A DNA stretch of 64,000 bases. It comes from CBDCMJ01 sp965224325 (GTDB lineage: Bacteria; Chloroflexota; Dehalococcoidia; Lucifugimonadales; UBA3495). Positions 56,968 to 64,000 of the stretch are shown piece after piece (within the stretch, counting starts at the first letter, position 1; every line of letters starts with the position of its first letter). The DNA lies in contig CBDCYT010000012.1 of assembly GCA_965224325.1 (NCBI GenBank), forward strand, positions 124,001 through 188,000. The letters are read 5' to 3'. The notes below the pieces were generated by a model. It ran no database searches. It was not told the origin of the DNA and saw only the letters and a list, made by a program, of their open reading frames with translations. Made by a program: the position numbers and the translations under genes.

Positions 56968-58101
56968 ATGGGTAATTACAGAGTTATATCATCAGACAAC
57001 CACGTTCATGAACCACCGGACTTGTGGATAAGCAGGGCCTCCTCCAAGTACAAAGAACGGGTTCCTAAGCTCGTCCGGCAGGAAGATGGAGATTGGTGGT
57101 ACTGCGACAACCACAGGGTCATCGGCACCGGCGCCGGCTCTCAGACCGGCATGAGGTTCGAAGAGCCTGAAAATCTGGTCATTACGCGCACCCAAGAGGA
57201 CGTGCGTCCTGGAGGCTACATCCCCGAGGAACACGTGAAAGATATGGACCTGGACGGGGTAGACGTGAGCATAGTCTATCCAACCGTCGGCCTGCTGCTA
57301 TACAGCGTCCCGGATGGATCGCTTCTGACGGAAATCTTCTCAACGTACAACGATTGGCTTGCCGAGTTCTGCAAACCGTATCCCCAGCGCCTGAAAGGCA
57401 TAGCCATGATCAACGTCGATGACGTGCAGTCAGGGGTAACGGAGCTCGAGCGTTGCGCGAAGATGGGGCTCGCGGGGGGCATGATAAGCGTGTATCCGCC
57501 CGAGGAGCGACCATACCATTTGCCGGAGTATGAACCCCTTTGGTCTGCTGCCGAGAGCTTGGGCATGCCCCTTGGCCTTCACATCGCCACAAACCGCCCC
57601 AGCGCGGGCCAGGAATTTGGCGTTGGAGAGGAGCGCGTACGCATAAGGCCCGCTTTCCTGTGCAACGCGGACCACTGGGTGCGTATGTCCTTAGGAGACA
57701 TGATCTTCAGCGGCGTATTCGAGCGTCATCCGAACCTTCAGATCGGCTCCGTGGAGATGGAATTGTCCTGGATTCCCCACTTCCTGGACCGGCTTGACTA
57801 CACCTATACGCAAAGGACGCAAGAAGCCCTCAAGGGGAGCCTCCGGTTCAAAGACGACATGCTTCCCAGTGAGTTTTTCCACCGCAACGTGTTCTGCGGC
57901 TTCCAGGAAGACGCCCTGGGCGTAAAAATGCGGGACATTATCGGCGTGGACAATCTCCTGTGGGGCTCGGATTATCCCCACGTCGAGTCTACGTGGCCAA
58001 GGACTCAGCAAATCCTTGAGGAGATCCTGGTGGACTGCACCGACGAGGAGAAGGCCAAGATTGCCGGCGGGAATGCCGTCAGGGTGTACAACTTGGACTA
58101 A
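56968..58101 (+). CDS. amidohydrolase family 2 (metal-dependent TIM-barrel hydrolase)
   Basis: 377 aa from ATG with CAGGAG 8 nt upstream. VISSDNHVHEPPDLW is the beta1 metal site (H-x-H), GMPLGLHIATNR and FSGVFERHPNLQIGSVEMEL are the barrel His positions, and LLWGSDYPHVESTWPRTQQI has the final Asp. Family members hydrolyse or decarboxylate aromatic and amide substrates (ACMSD-like). SAR202-type Chloroflexota carry many of these, but the exact substrate is unknown. Complete and in frame. Confidence 0.9.
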   Translation: MGNYRVISSDNHVHEPPDLWISRASSKYKERVPKLVRQEDGDWWYCDNHRVIGTGAGSQTGMRFEEPENLVITRTQEDVRPGGYIPEEHVKDMDLDGVDVSIVYPTVGLLLYSVPDGSLLTEIFSTYNDWLAEFCKPYPQRLKGIAMINVDDVQSGVTELERCAKMGLAGGMISVYPPEERPYHLPEYEPLWSAAESLGMPLGLHIATNRPSAGQEFGVGEERVRIRPAFLCNADHWVRMSLGDMIFSGVFERHPNLQIGSVEMELSWIPHFLDRLDYTYTQRTQEALKGSLRFKDDMLPSEFFHRNVFCGFQEDALGVKMRDIIGVDNLLWGSDYPHVESTWPRTQQILEEILVDCTDEEKAKIAGGNAVRVYNLD

Positions 58102-58529
58102 CCCTCCGCGGCGTTTCGCGGATAAACTGGGCAAGTTTCGGCGGGCTGTTCCGGCAAGGGAACTCCCGCCGTCTCGGTTTTACCGTGTCTGGTTTGGAGA
58201 GGCAAGCCGGTCTTGGCGTCTCATGACGGGGGAGTCCTCCGGCGGCAGCCCTTCGGGGGAAGCCCCTCGTGGGAAACCTTTTGATGAAGGCTCCAGTTCC
58301 TGGACTGGGGCATATGCCGAGAAAACAGGGCCCTTTAGTAACCAGTTTGTCACTGCCGGGTAATTCCGGGCTTCAGCCGAAATCCGGGAACTCATCGCCA
58401 AGAGTGGCGGGGTTGGCCTTTCGGTCCTGAGTTCCGGTTTTCGCCGGGGCAGCAGTCGGGTCCATAGGGCCCGGCCCAGCAGAGTCATCGCAGCCCGAAT
58501 TGGAACAATCAAATAACCCCAAGCCACAA
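58102..58529. other. no gene recognised between amidohydrolase and tRNA-region repeat
   Basis: A small hairpin TCCGCG-GCGTT-TCGCGGA lies just after the amidohydrolase stop (about 58106-58123). Otherwise only non-protein-like frames. Confidence 0.45.
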
Positions 58530-58690
58530 GGTAACTGTTCAGCATCGGGGGATCTGAGTGTCTAAGGACCGGTAATTAGGGGTTTAATCTCTGCCGTTGG
58601 CGCTCAGGCCGGCGGTTACGAAACGGCTTTCGGCGGCTATCAACGAATCGGACTCACCAACTCTGAGCAGTCGCGCCACAAGGTCCGATA
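58530..58690. repeat. dispersed repeat copy 2, upstream of tRNA-Val
   Basis: Matches about 1630-1780 in the same orientation: GTTCAGCATCG, GAGTGT, TTTAATCTCTGC, TTGGCGCTCAGGCCGGCGG, GGCTTTCGGCGG and GGACTCACCAACT. The similarity stops well before the tRNA. Confidence 0.5.
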
Positions 58691-58833
58691 TTGACGCCAA
58701 AGGCCGACACCTGCTTTAATTGTTCAGAACTTAGTCGCCACACGGTCACCTGCGGCTTCAAGCGTTTACCAAAACGGGCAAGTGTGGCGAACGAAGCGAT
58801 AGTCAATCCGGCGGCGCCATTCTACGCAACAAT

Positions 58834-58910
58834 GGGCGGTTAGCTCAGCTGGTTAGAGTACTTGCTCGACACGCAAGAGGTCAGTGGTTCGAGTCCACTA
58901 CCGCCCACCA
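58834..58910 (+). tRNA. tRNA-Val (anticodon GAC) with C at position 33
   Basis: 77 nt with encoded CCA. Acceptor GGGCGGT/ACCGCCC, D arm GCTC...GAGT, anticodon stem CTTGC/GCAAG and T arm GTGG-TTCGAGT-CCAC fold normally. The anticodon loop reads TCGACAC: the GAC anticodon is preceded by C33 instead of the near-universal T33. The retron-like gene ends 85 nt downstream on the other strand. Confidence 0.85.
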
Positions 58911-58995
58911 AAAAATCGAGAACCGGTAAAACTTGCTTTGACCACACTCGATTGTAGAAAGACAGTTGGTGGTTGGTGCTCTAAAGCTTCACTTT

Positions 58996-60550
58996 CTAGG
59001 GAATTTCATCGTAACTTAAATATGGCTCAGAGGTTATGTTCAGTGCTTCACTCTTGGCCCGGAGGAAGTCAACAAGCGCTACTTTGCCTAAGAGCACCGC
59101 ATGGATGTCCTCTCCATTCATTAAGAATATTTTCTTGTCTGGATTTTGTTTCATTAGGCCAACTACATGGGAAGACCACCCATTTACAGAAACGAATACT
59201 GCCAGTGTCCGTGCCCCGGATCGCCCCAACTTCCCTGACAACCCATCGACTTCCTGTGGACTAGTCATCTTGGACTGCCACTTACATTCCACCATACAAT
59301 ACCAACCACCTAATTCGAACGCTCCATCTATCTGTTCACCGCCAGCGTTCCGCCTAAAGCTTTCTCGTACCAGTATGTCTTCCAATGCAAACAGACTATT
59401 CATCAATGTCTCAAATAGGTAGCCACGTTTCTGCGGTGTTGTAGAGCTATTTGACAGGTTTTCAAAGTCCTTAAGGAGCAGTCTCAACGGTGTTCCCCGC
59501 CCGTTGGTAAGATTAGGGTCCAATTGTCCTAACTGATCTATGAACTTGAGATATGTCAGGGAATCCAGACCCCTGATCATCCCCAAGTACTCGATCTTGC
59601 CTTTCAGGACCTTTCCGAATTTGGGAATGGGCAACCAATTGGCACGGTGCTTCTTGTTATATTTGTTCTCCCATTCCTCCTGAGCTAAAGCTAACCCATG
59701 TTTCTCCCAAGCATGCAGTGTCGCCCGTATTTGGTTTGTGTATTTCCTGGGGAGGTTAGGGAAATCATTGACCGTGACGCCCGTAACTACTTGGCGGTTG
59801 TTTCGCCCCCTCAACCATATCTTTTCAGCGTTAATCGAGAAGCCGTTTTGCGTAATGACCTGAAGGAGTCTTTCGCCTGGATGGACTTGATTAAGACGGT
59901 CGATGAAAGCCAAATCGGGTGGAAAATGTCTGTTTGTGTTGGAGAACGTAATGTCATCAGCGTATCGGGTGTAAGTCGCACGATTCACTTTGGCAAGTCG
60001 CGGCAAGTGGCTGTCCATCTGAGCGCAGATCATGTTGCTGACAACGGGAGAAGTCGGTGCACCTTGAGGGAGGTAGCCTTTGAAGCAACAGAGATGGGCG
60101 AGTACAGTCGATACATTCTGGGGCAGAGAGTATGGCTTACCCATGAACATTCCGCGCACCCGCCCAAAGTTGATGGAAGGGAAAAAGATCTTCTAGGTCT
60201 ACATTTAGAACCCATGTCTTCTTCACATGCTGTTCACCATTTGACTTCACGTTCTTCCCTTTAGCGAAGCCATGGACGCTAGGCTTGGTAGAATATACCG
60301 CCTGCAAGACTTGGTTCAATTTTTGCTGCAATATTTTCACATTAGTCGTGGGTGTATCAATTTTACGTTCCCCACCCTTTTTCTTACCAATATAGAATGT
60401 GGTGTAACGCTTTTCTTCAGGGGTACGATACATCCAATAGTTGAAATCGCGGTGGGCGACTTCCAGCATCGCAGAAACGTCTTCCGGTAATTTGAGCCCT
60501 TGAAACAACTGGAGCAGTTCTTCAGGGCTTTGAGTTAGAATGAGGCTCAA
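58996..60550 (-). CDS. retron-type reverse transcriptase fused to PD-(D/E)XK-like nuclease, one frameshift
   Basis: TTG at 60548-60550 (AGGA upstream) starts MSLILTQSPEELLQLFQGLK. The first frame reaches KKTWVLNVDLEDLF and breaks at a T5 run (60182-60186 on the + strand as A5); removing one T restores FPSINFGRVRGMFMGKPYSL. The second frame has KGYLPQGAPTSPVVSNMICA, YTRYADDITFS (catalytic YADD), and RQVVTGVTVNDFPNLPRKY, whose VTG is a retron RT marker. After the thumb (IEYLGMIRGLDS) a ~150-aa extension has GYLFETLMNSLFALEDI, GGEQIDGAFEL and CMVECKWQSK, the D...ExK pattern of restriction-type nucleases. About 516 aa joined. Not a group II intron protein: no maturase domain. Probably a phage-defence enzyme. 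Confidence 0.72.
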
Positions 60551-60575
60551 ACTGGCTTCCTGGAACCCAAATCAA

Positions 60576-60725
60576 TGAGGTGCCCGTAGCTGATTTCAAC
60601 CTTCCTCGCGACTGACATGCAACCAGGAGGCACAGACGCTGTAACAGCGAGCGTAAAGCGTACCTTAGCAAAAGGATCACCGCTGGATCAGCGGCAGCAA
60701 TTAACCCGTCGCCGCGGGCACCTCA
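60576..60725 (-). ncRNA. candidate retron msr-msd RNA
   Basis: 150 nt immediately upstream of the RT, bounded by an exact 11-bp inverted repeat TGAGGTGCCCG/CGGGCACCTCA (60715-60725 and 60576-60586), the position and form of retron a1/a2. Inside, on the minus strand, are short hairpins CCGCTG-ATC-CAGCGG, CCTT-TTGCT-AAGG and GCTG-TTA-CAGC. The branching G and the exact msr/msd border cannot be fixed by eye. The a2 arm ends 26 nt before the RT start. Confidence 0.6.
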
Positions 60726-60731
60726 CAAACA

Positions 60732-60737
60732 ATTATA
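60732..60737 (-). promoter_or_regulatory. TATAAT box of the retron-like transcript
   Basis: Perfect -10 on the minus strand, 6 nt before the a1 arm, so transcription would begin at or next to the first base of the inverted repeat. No good TTGACA lies 16-18 nt further up. From here to 60959 nothing else was recognised. Confidence 0.55.
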
Positions 60738-60999
60738 CAAGGACATTTGCCCTAGAATAGGCCTGGAGGCCACCATATCTTCGACCAGGACCGATTAACC
60801 GACGACCGAGGTCATCCAGCGTCCTGCCTTTTAGTCCGCAGCAACTTATGGGTTGGCAACTGCAAAGCAGAACCCCCCCCAATTTACCGGACACCTTGTG
60901 CCATTACAGCCATAATACCCTTCGGATTCTGGCCCTGCTGAGGACCTTAGCTCACACTAGGGCTAATCGACAATTAGTTTCCCCATACTACAGCGGCAA

Positions 61000-62159
61000 C
61001 TAAACCAAAGCCAAGGTGGGATGTGCATTTACAATACATCGGTGATTGGGCTGGGATTCTCGCAGAAATCCTTCGGCCTTTGATTGTAGGACGGTGCGGC
61101 AGCGGCCCTTGACCTCGTCTTTCCGGATGGACAGCCCGCAGAGGAAATTCCCGACCCTCTCCTTTACCAGGGCCTTGGTTCCCAAGCACAGGTTTCCGGT
61201 GGCTTCCTCTCTCGCCCAGCCCCAGATGGCCTCATCGGCGTTGAAGTCCGGGCTGTAGCCCGGCAGGTTCATCAGCCGCAGCCCCAAGCCCGGCGTCCGC
61301 AGATACTCACGCACCGCCTCGCCGCGGTGCGCCGGCGCGTTGTCCCAAATCACGTTGAGCGGCCCGGAGTGCCTCTGCCGCAACCGCTCCAGGAAGGCAG
61401 CCGAGGTTCCGGAGTTGCTGTTCCCCTCCAGGTCCATCCACTCCACCTCACCGGTCTCCAGGCACACTGCCGAGTAGTAGCTGGCCTTTTCGCCATAGCT
61501 CGGGCTGGTCGAGTCCACCAAGGCCGGCTCTCCCTTTAGCACCCATTTGCCTCTCAGTTCGGCATCGGCCCGGAAATGGGCCTCGTCGGCGAAGAATATC
61601 TTCGCTCCCGTACGCCACGCCTCGTCCGACAGGGTGGCGTACTCCGCCACGAAGGCCTCCCGCTTCTGCTCATCTGCCTTGACCAGACGCTTCTTGGGAC
61701 GCTTCAGGACAAACCCCAAGCGGTGCAGATAGTTCAGGCAAGTGCTGCGGCTCAGGCCAATGCCGAAACGCTTCGAGACAAACTGCCGCACCACTTTCCA
61801 GTTCCAGTTGGCCATTTCTATGCCCGACATCTCGGGCAACTCCTGCACTGCCCCCGTCAACTCCGCCTGTTGCGTCTCGCCAAGTGCGGGGGGGAACCCC
61901 CGGTCTGCTCGAATATCAAGGCTGCAGGCCCTCCCTCGCCGAAGGCGGCGGCCCATCTGCCGATGGTGTGAGCATCCCGGCCCAGTGCCTGGGCGGTGCC
62001 CGAGGCGGTCAGGCCCCGGCACAGGAGCCACAGTGCGTGCCACCGTTCTCTCTCCAGGGGTGTCGGCGCTAGGTACATCCTGCTGCGCACACTAGCCAAG
62101 TCCAACTGCCACCCCTCCAAGTCCGGCCTTATCCCCCTCATACCCATCACCATCCCCAC
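61000..62159 (-). CDS. IS630-type transposase in two frames
   Basis: The first frame (61857-62159) begins MGMVMGMRGIRPDLEGWQLD and carries the HTH GTAQALGRDAHTIGRWAAAF. It reaches a C7 run (61888-61894), where the second frame (to 61000) takes over with HTH-like NWKVVRQFVSKRFGIGLSRS and the catalytic part: KIFFADEAHFRADAEL, LNVIWDNAPAHRGEAV and LPGYSPDFNADEAIWGWARE. About 380 aa joined. The stop codon lies on the TA duplication itself. Confidence 0.8.
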
Positions 62160-62237
62160 TCAGTCTGCTCCCAGTCCTGACGCTATGCCTCCCTGATTCT
62201 AGCCGACCCAAATGCGGGTTTCACCTTGGCTTTGGTT
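61003..62237 (-). mobile_element. IS630-type element (second subfamily) nested in IS5
   Basis: 1235 bp; ends AACCAAAGCCAAGGTG and CACCTTGGCTTTGGTT, with TA duplicated on both sides (61001-61002, 62238-62239). A solo end of this family is at 32183. Confidence 0.88.
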
Positions 62238-62983
62238 TAGGTACAGGGCGGAGAGGAAGTAGAGGCTCTTCCGGTCATACCTGGTGGCCAGTCGCCTCCA
62301 TTGCTTCAGCTTGTTAAAGGCCCGTTCAATCAGATTTCGAGTACGGTACAGTTCCCGATTGTATTCCCAAGGTGCGGTCCGGTTGGACTTGGGCGGAATG
62401 ACGGCTTCGGCCCCCTGCTCCTGGATGAAGGCCAGGATCCTGTTGCTTTCATACCCCTTGTCGGCGATGACCGCCTCCGTCTCTATCCCTGCCAGCAGGG
62501 GTATGGCCTGGGGTGCATCCGCTGCCTGTCCTCCAGTGAGGGCAAAGCGTACCGGTTGCCCCTGGGCATCGGTCACCAGGTGTATCTTGGTGGTCAGCCC
62601 TCCCCTGGACCGACCCACAGCCTGACCCTGGCCCCCCCTTTACCGCACACCGCCTGCTGGTGGGTCCGGACTATGGTGGAATCAATCATCACATACCGGT
62701 TGTCCGGATCATTCAGCAATACCCGAAAAACCTTTTCCCAGATGCCAGAACGGGCCCAGCGGGTGTAGCGCTTGTGGACACTCTTCCATTTGCCGTGCTC
62801 TTCCGGCAGGTTCTTCCATTCCGCCCCGCTGCGCAGCACCCAGAGAACCCCATCCACAAACAGGCGGTTGTCCTTGGCGGTTACCCCAACCGACTCAGGC
62901 CGGCCCGGCAGGAATCCGTTAATCTGTTCCCACTGCCCATCGCTGATTTGTCGCCCCCCCATCCCTTTACCCCTCCACCACAC
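62199..62983 (-). pseudogene. IS5 (IS427-like) transposase, copy 2, C-terminus cut
   Basis: OrfA (62594-62983) has YVMIDSTIVRTHQQAVCGKG; orfB (62199-62618) has GRSRGGLTTKIH, VIADKGYESNRILAF and RNLIERAFNKLKQWRRLATR. They join at the G7 run near 62632. The last codons are replaced by sequence of the nested IS630-type element (LSALYLNQSQGETRIWVG instead of LYLVSSVIWG). Confidence 0.85.
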
Positions 62984-63221
62984 TGGCCTTAATCAATCTA
63001 CATTCTACTGGTCTTTACCCTCTACCCTCCTACATAACCACAACCGAAATTCCCCTTATTTGTCGATTAGCCCTAGAACTGTGATACCCTGGATTGGGGA
63101 TGCAACCGGTTGGCCTGTCCCGATCCACCAATTGGGGAAGCCGATGCTCAATCAGTCAAGGCTCCAAGGGACTTACAGAGCAACCTCCCACCTAAAAGTT
63201 CGCAATTGAGCCTGTCCCAGA

Positions 63222-64000
63222 TGTCAATGGCGGAGGCATGTTGGGCCACTGGGGCGGAGTAAAACTGCACCACCTGGGGTGTAAGGCCAGCGAAAAAGTC
63301 CGAGCTAACTGGCCAGCATAATTAACAGCGCCACTTGTTGAGGGAAATGCCCTGATGACGGGTAGGGCAGCAGAGGACAGGCAGGAAGGTCTTGATGCGA
63401 CCTATTCTTCGTGAGGCTCTTCTCGAGTCTGGGAGACAACTCCCTCTCTGCTACGCTTGAGCCGGTAGCTCTCGCCGTTCATTTCCAGGATGTGGACGTG
63501 GTGGGTGAGGCGGTCCAGCAGTGCCCCGGTCAGCCTCTCCGACCCGAAGACCTCGGTCCACTCGTCGAAGGGCAGGTTCGTGGTCACCAGGATGGAACCC
63601 CGCTCGTAGCGCTGGCTGAAGACCTCGAAAGGCAGTTCCGCTCCGGTGCGGGACAGGGGGACGAAACCCAACTCGTCGATGATCAGCAGGCTCAGGCGGG
63701 AAAGTTGTCTCTGGAGGTTGAGCAGACGTCTTTCATCCCTGGCCTCCATCAGCTCGTGGACCAGGGCGGCGGCCGTGGTGAATCCCACCGACATCCCGCT
63801 CTGGCAGGCGGCCAGGCCCAGCCCCCGGGCCATGTGGGTCTTGCCGGTGCCGCTGTTGCCGACAGCGATGATATTCTCCCGGCGCTGGATGTATTCGCAC
63901 CGGGCCAATTCCATCACCAGGGACTTGTTCACCGAGGGGATGGCGGTAAAGTCGAAGGTGTCCAGGCTTTTGACGGCGGGGAACCGGGCCGCCCGGATCC
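63222..64000 (-). mobile_element. IS21-family element, copy 3 (continues past window)
   Basis: Terminus TGTCAATGGCGGAGGCATG at 63222, followed by GGGCCACTGGGGCGGAGTAA as in copy 1 (10181). The element runs off the window. Confidence 0.85.
63402..64000 (-). CDS. istB: IstB-like ATPase, IS21 copy 3 (5' end beyond window)
   Basis: About 199 residues: RFPAVKSLDTFDFTAIPSVN, Walker A GNSGTGKTH, Walker B LLIIDELGFVPL, TTNLPFDEWTEVFGSERLTG and the end REGVVSQTREEPHEE. The reading frame is open to the window edge. IstA would lie outside. Confidence 0.9.
   Translation of the reverse strand, partial: IRAARFPAVKSLDTFDFTAIPSVNKSLVMELARCEYIQRRENIIAVGNSGTGKTHMARGLGLAACQSGMSVGFTTAAALVHELMEARDERRLLNLQRQLSRLSLLIIDELGFVPLSRTGAELPFEVFSQRYERGSILVTTNLPFDEWTEVFGSERLTGALLDRLTHHVHILEMNGESYRLKRSREGVVSQTREEPHEE

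Larger units (their letters stand above)
60960..63073 (-). mobile_element. IS5-family element (IS427-like), copy 2, interrupted
   Basis: Ends GGGCTAATCGACAATTAG at left and TTTGTCGATTAGCCC at right, each flanked by TA. Without the nested IS630-type element it is 877 bp, against 874 bp for copy 1. The matching interior (ACAGGGC-GA-AGGA-GTAGAG) resumes directly after the insert. Confidence 0.85.

Noticed and set aside
58996..60550. Group II intron or diversity-generating retroelement RT
   Set aside because: No maturase domain, no domain V/VI-like hairpin next to the gene and no template/variable repeat pair. The VTG motif and flanking inverted repeat fit a retron better.

Overview
The window looks like one stretch of a GC-rich bacterial chromosome, most likely a Chloroflexota member of the SAR202/Dehalococcoidia type. 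This is inferred from gene content: SAR202-style amidohydrolase, GMC oxidoreductase, GlcG-like protein, Thr/Pro-rich lipoproteins with a kinase-receiver-winged-helix fusion, small heat shock protein beside dnaJ. No rRNA or marker phylogeny is available. About half of the window is mobile DNA: five IS630 copies or parts plus a different IS630 type, four IS21 copies or parts, two identical inverted IS110 copies, IS3, three IS5-type elements, ISNCY-like elements, two MITE families, a phage remnant and a large serine recombinase. Many host genes are cut by these elements or carry frameshifts.

Layout. 1-2140: divergent dnaJ/hsp20 pair with two clear sigma70-type promoters, a zinc-ribbon protein and tRNA-Asn. 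2286-5473: phage remnant (portal, two zinc-finger proteins) cut by a MITE-IS5-IS630-MITE composite, and the first 15 codons of a sulfatase. 5678-8526: broken serine recombinase and a three-gene DUF7662-like/PIN (VapC) operon. 8590-10180: a gene-free array of diverged ~450-bp repeats. 10181-19200: IS21, a cut SIS-domain gene, MerR regulator, VOC protein, amidase and GMC pseudogenes and a GlcG protein, with two inverted 242/263-bp terminal-repeat elements. 19432-28043: transposase relics, truncated lipoprotein, IS630, truncated tyrosine recombinase, and an IstB-histidine kinase chimera. 28582-39135: decayed Fn3 protein, ImmA/IrrE relic, IS5-type element, SagB-like pseudogene, the tail of a DNA methyltransferase with a coupled unknown gene, and a DUF932 cluster with two tiny upstream ORFs. 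39260-45711: IS3 relic, intact recN, M1 peptidase lipoprotein and a small lipoprotein. 45712-56290: an inverted IS110 pair enclosing two IS630 copies, one of which holds an IS21-type transposon with a membrane-protein passenger. 56968-64000: amidohydrolase, tRNA-Val, a retron-like locus, a nested IS630-in-IS5, and the end of another IS21.

The most interesting locus is 58996-60737 (minus strand). A TATAAT box is followed by a ~150-nt noncoding segment bounded by an exact 11-bp inverted repeat, then a reverse transcriptase with YADD and VTG motifs whose C-terminus resembles a PD-(D/E)XK nuclease. This is the layout of a retron with a fused effector, although the RT has a one-base frameshift. 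Next are the IS21 passenger transposon (49603-53056, with 5-bp target duplication), the IS110 copies placed at the same point of IS630 terminal repeats with a candidate bridge-RNA leader, and the diverged repeat array.

All coordinates and motifs were read by eye. Family names rest on motif recognition, not on database searches. Several frameshifts lie in homopolymers and could be sequencing errors.
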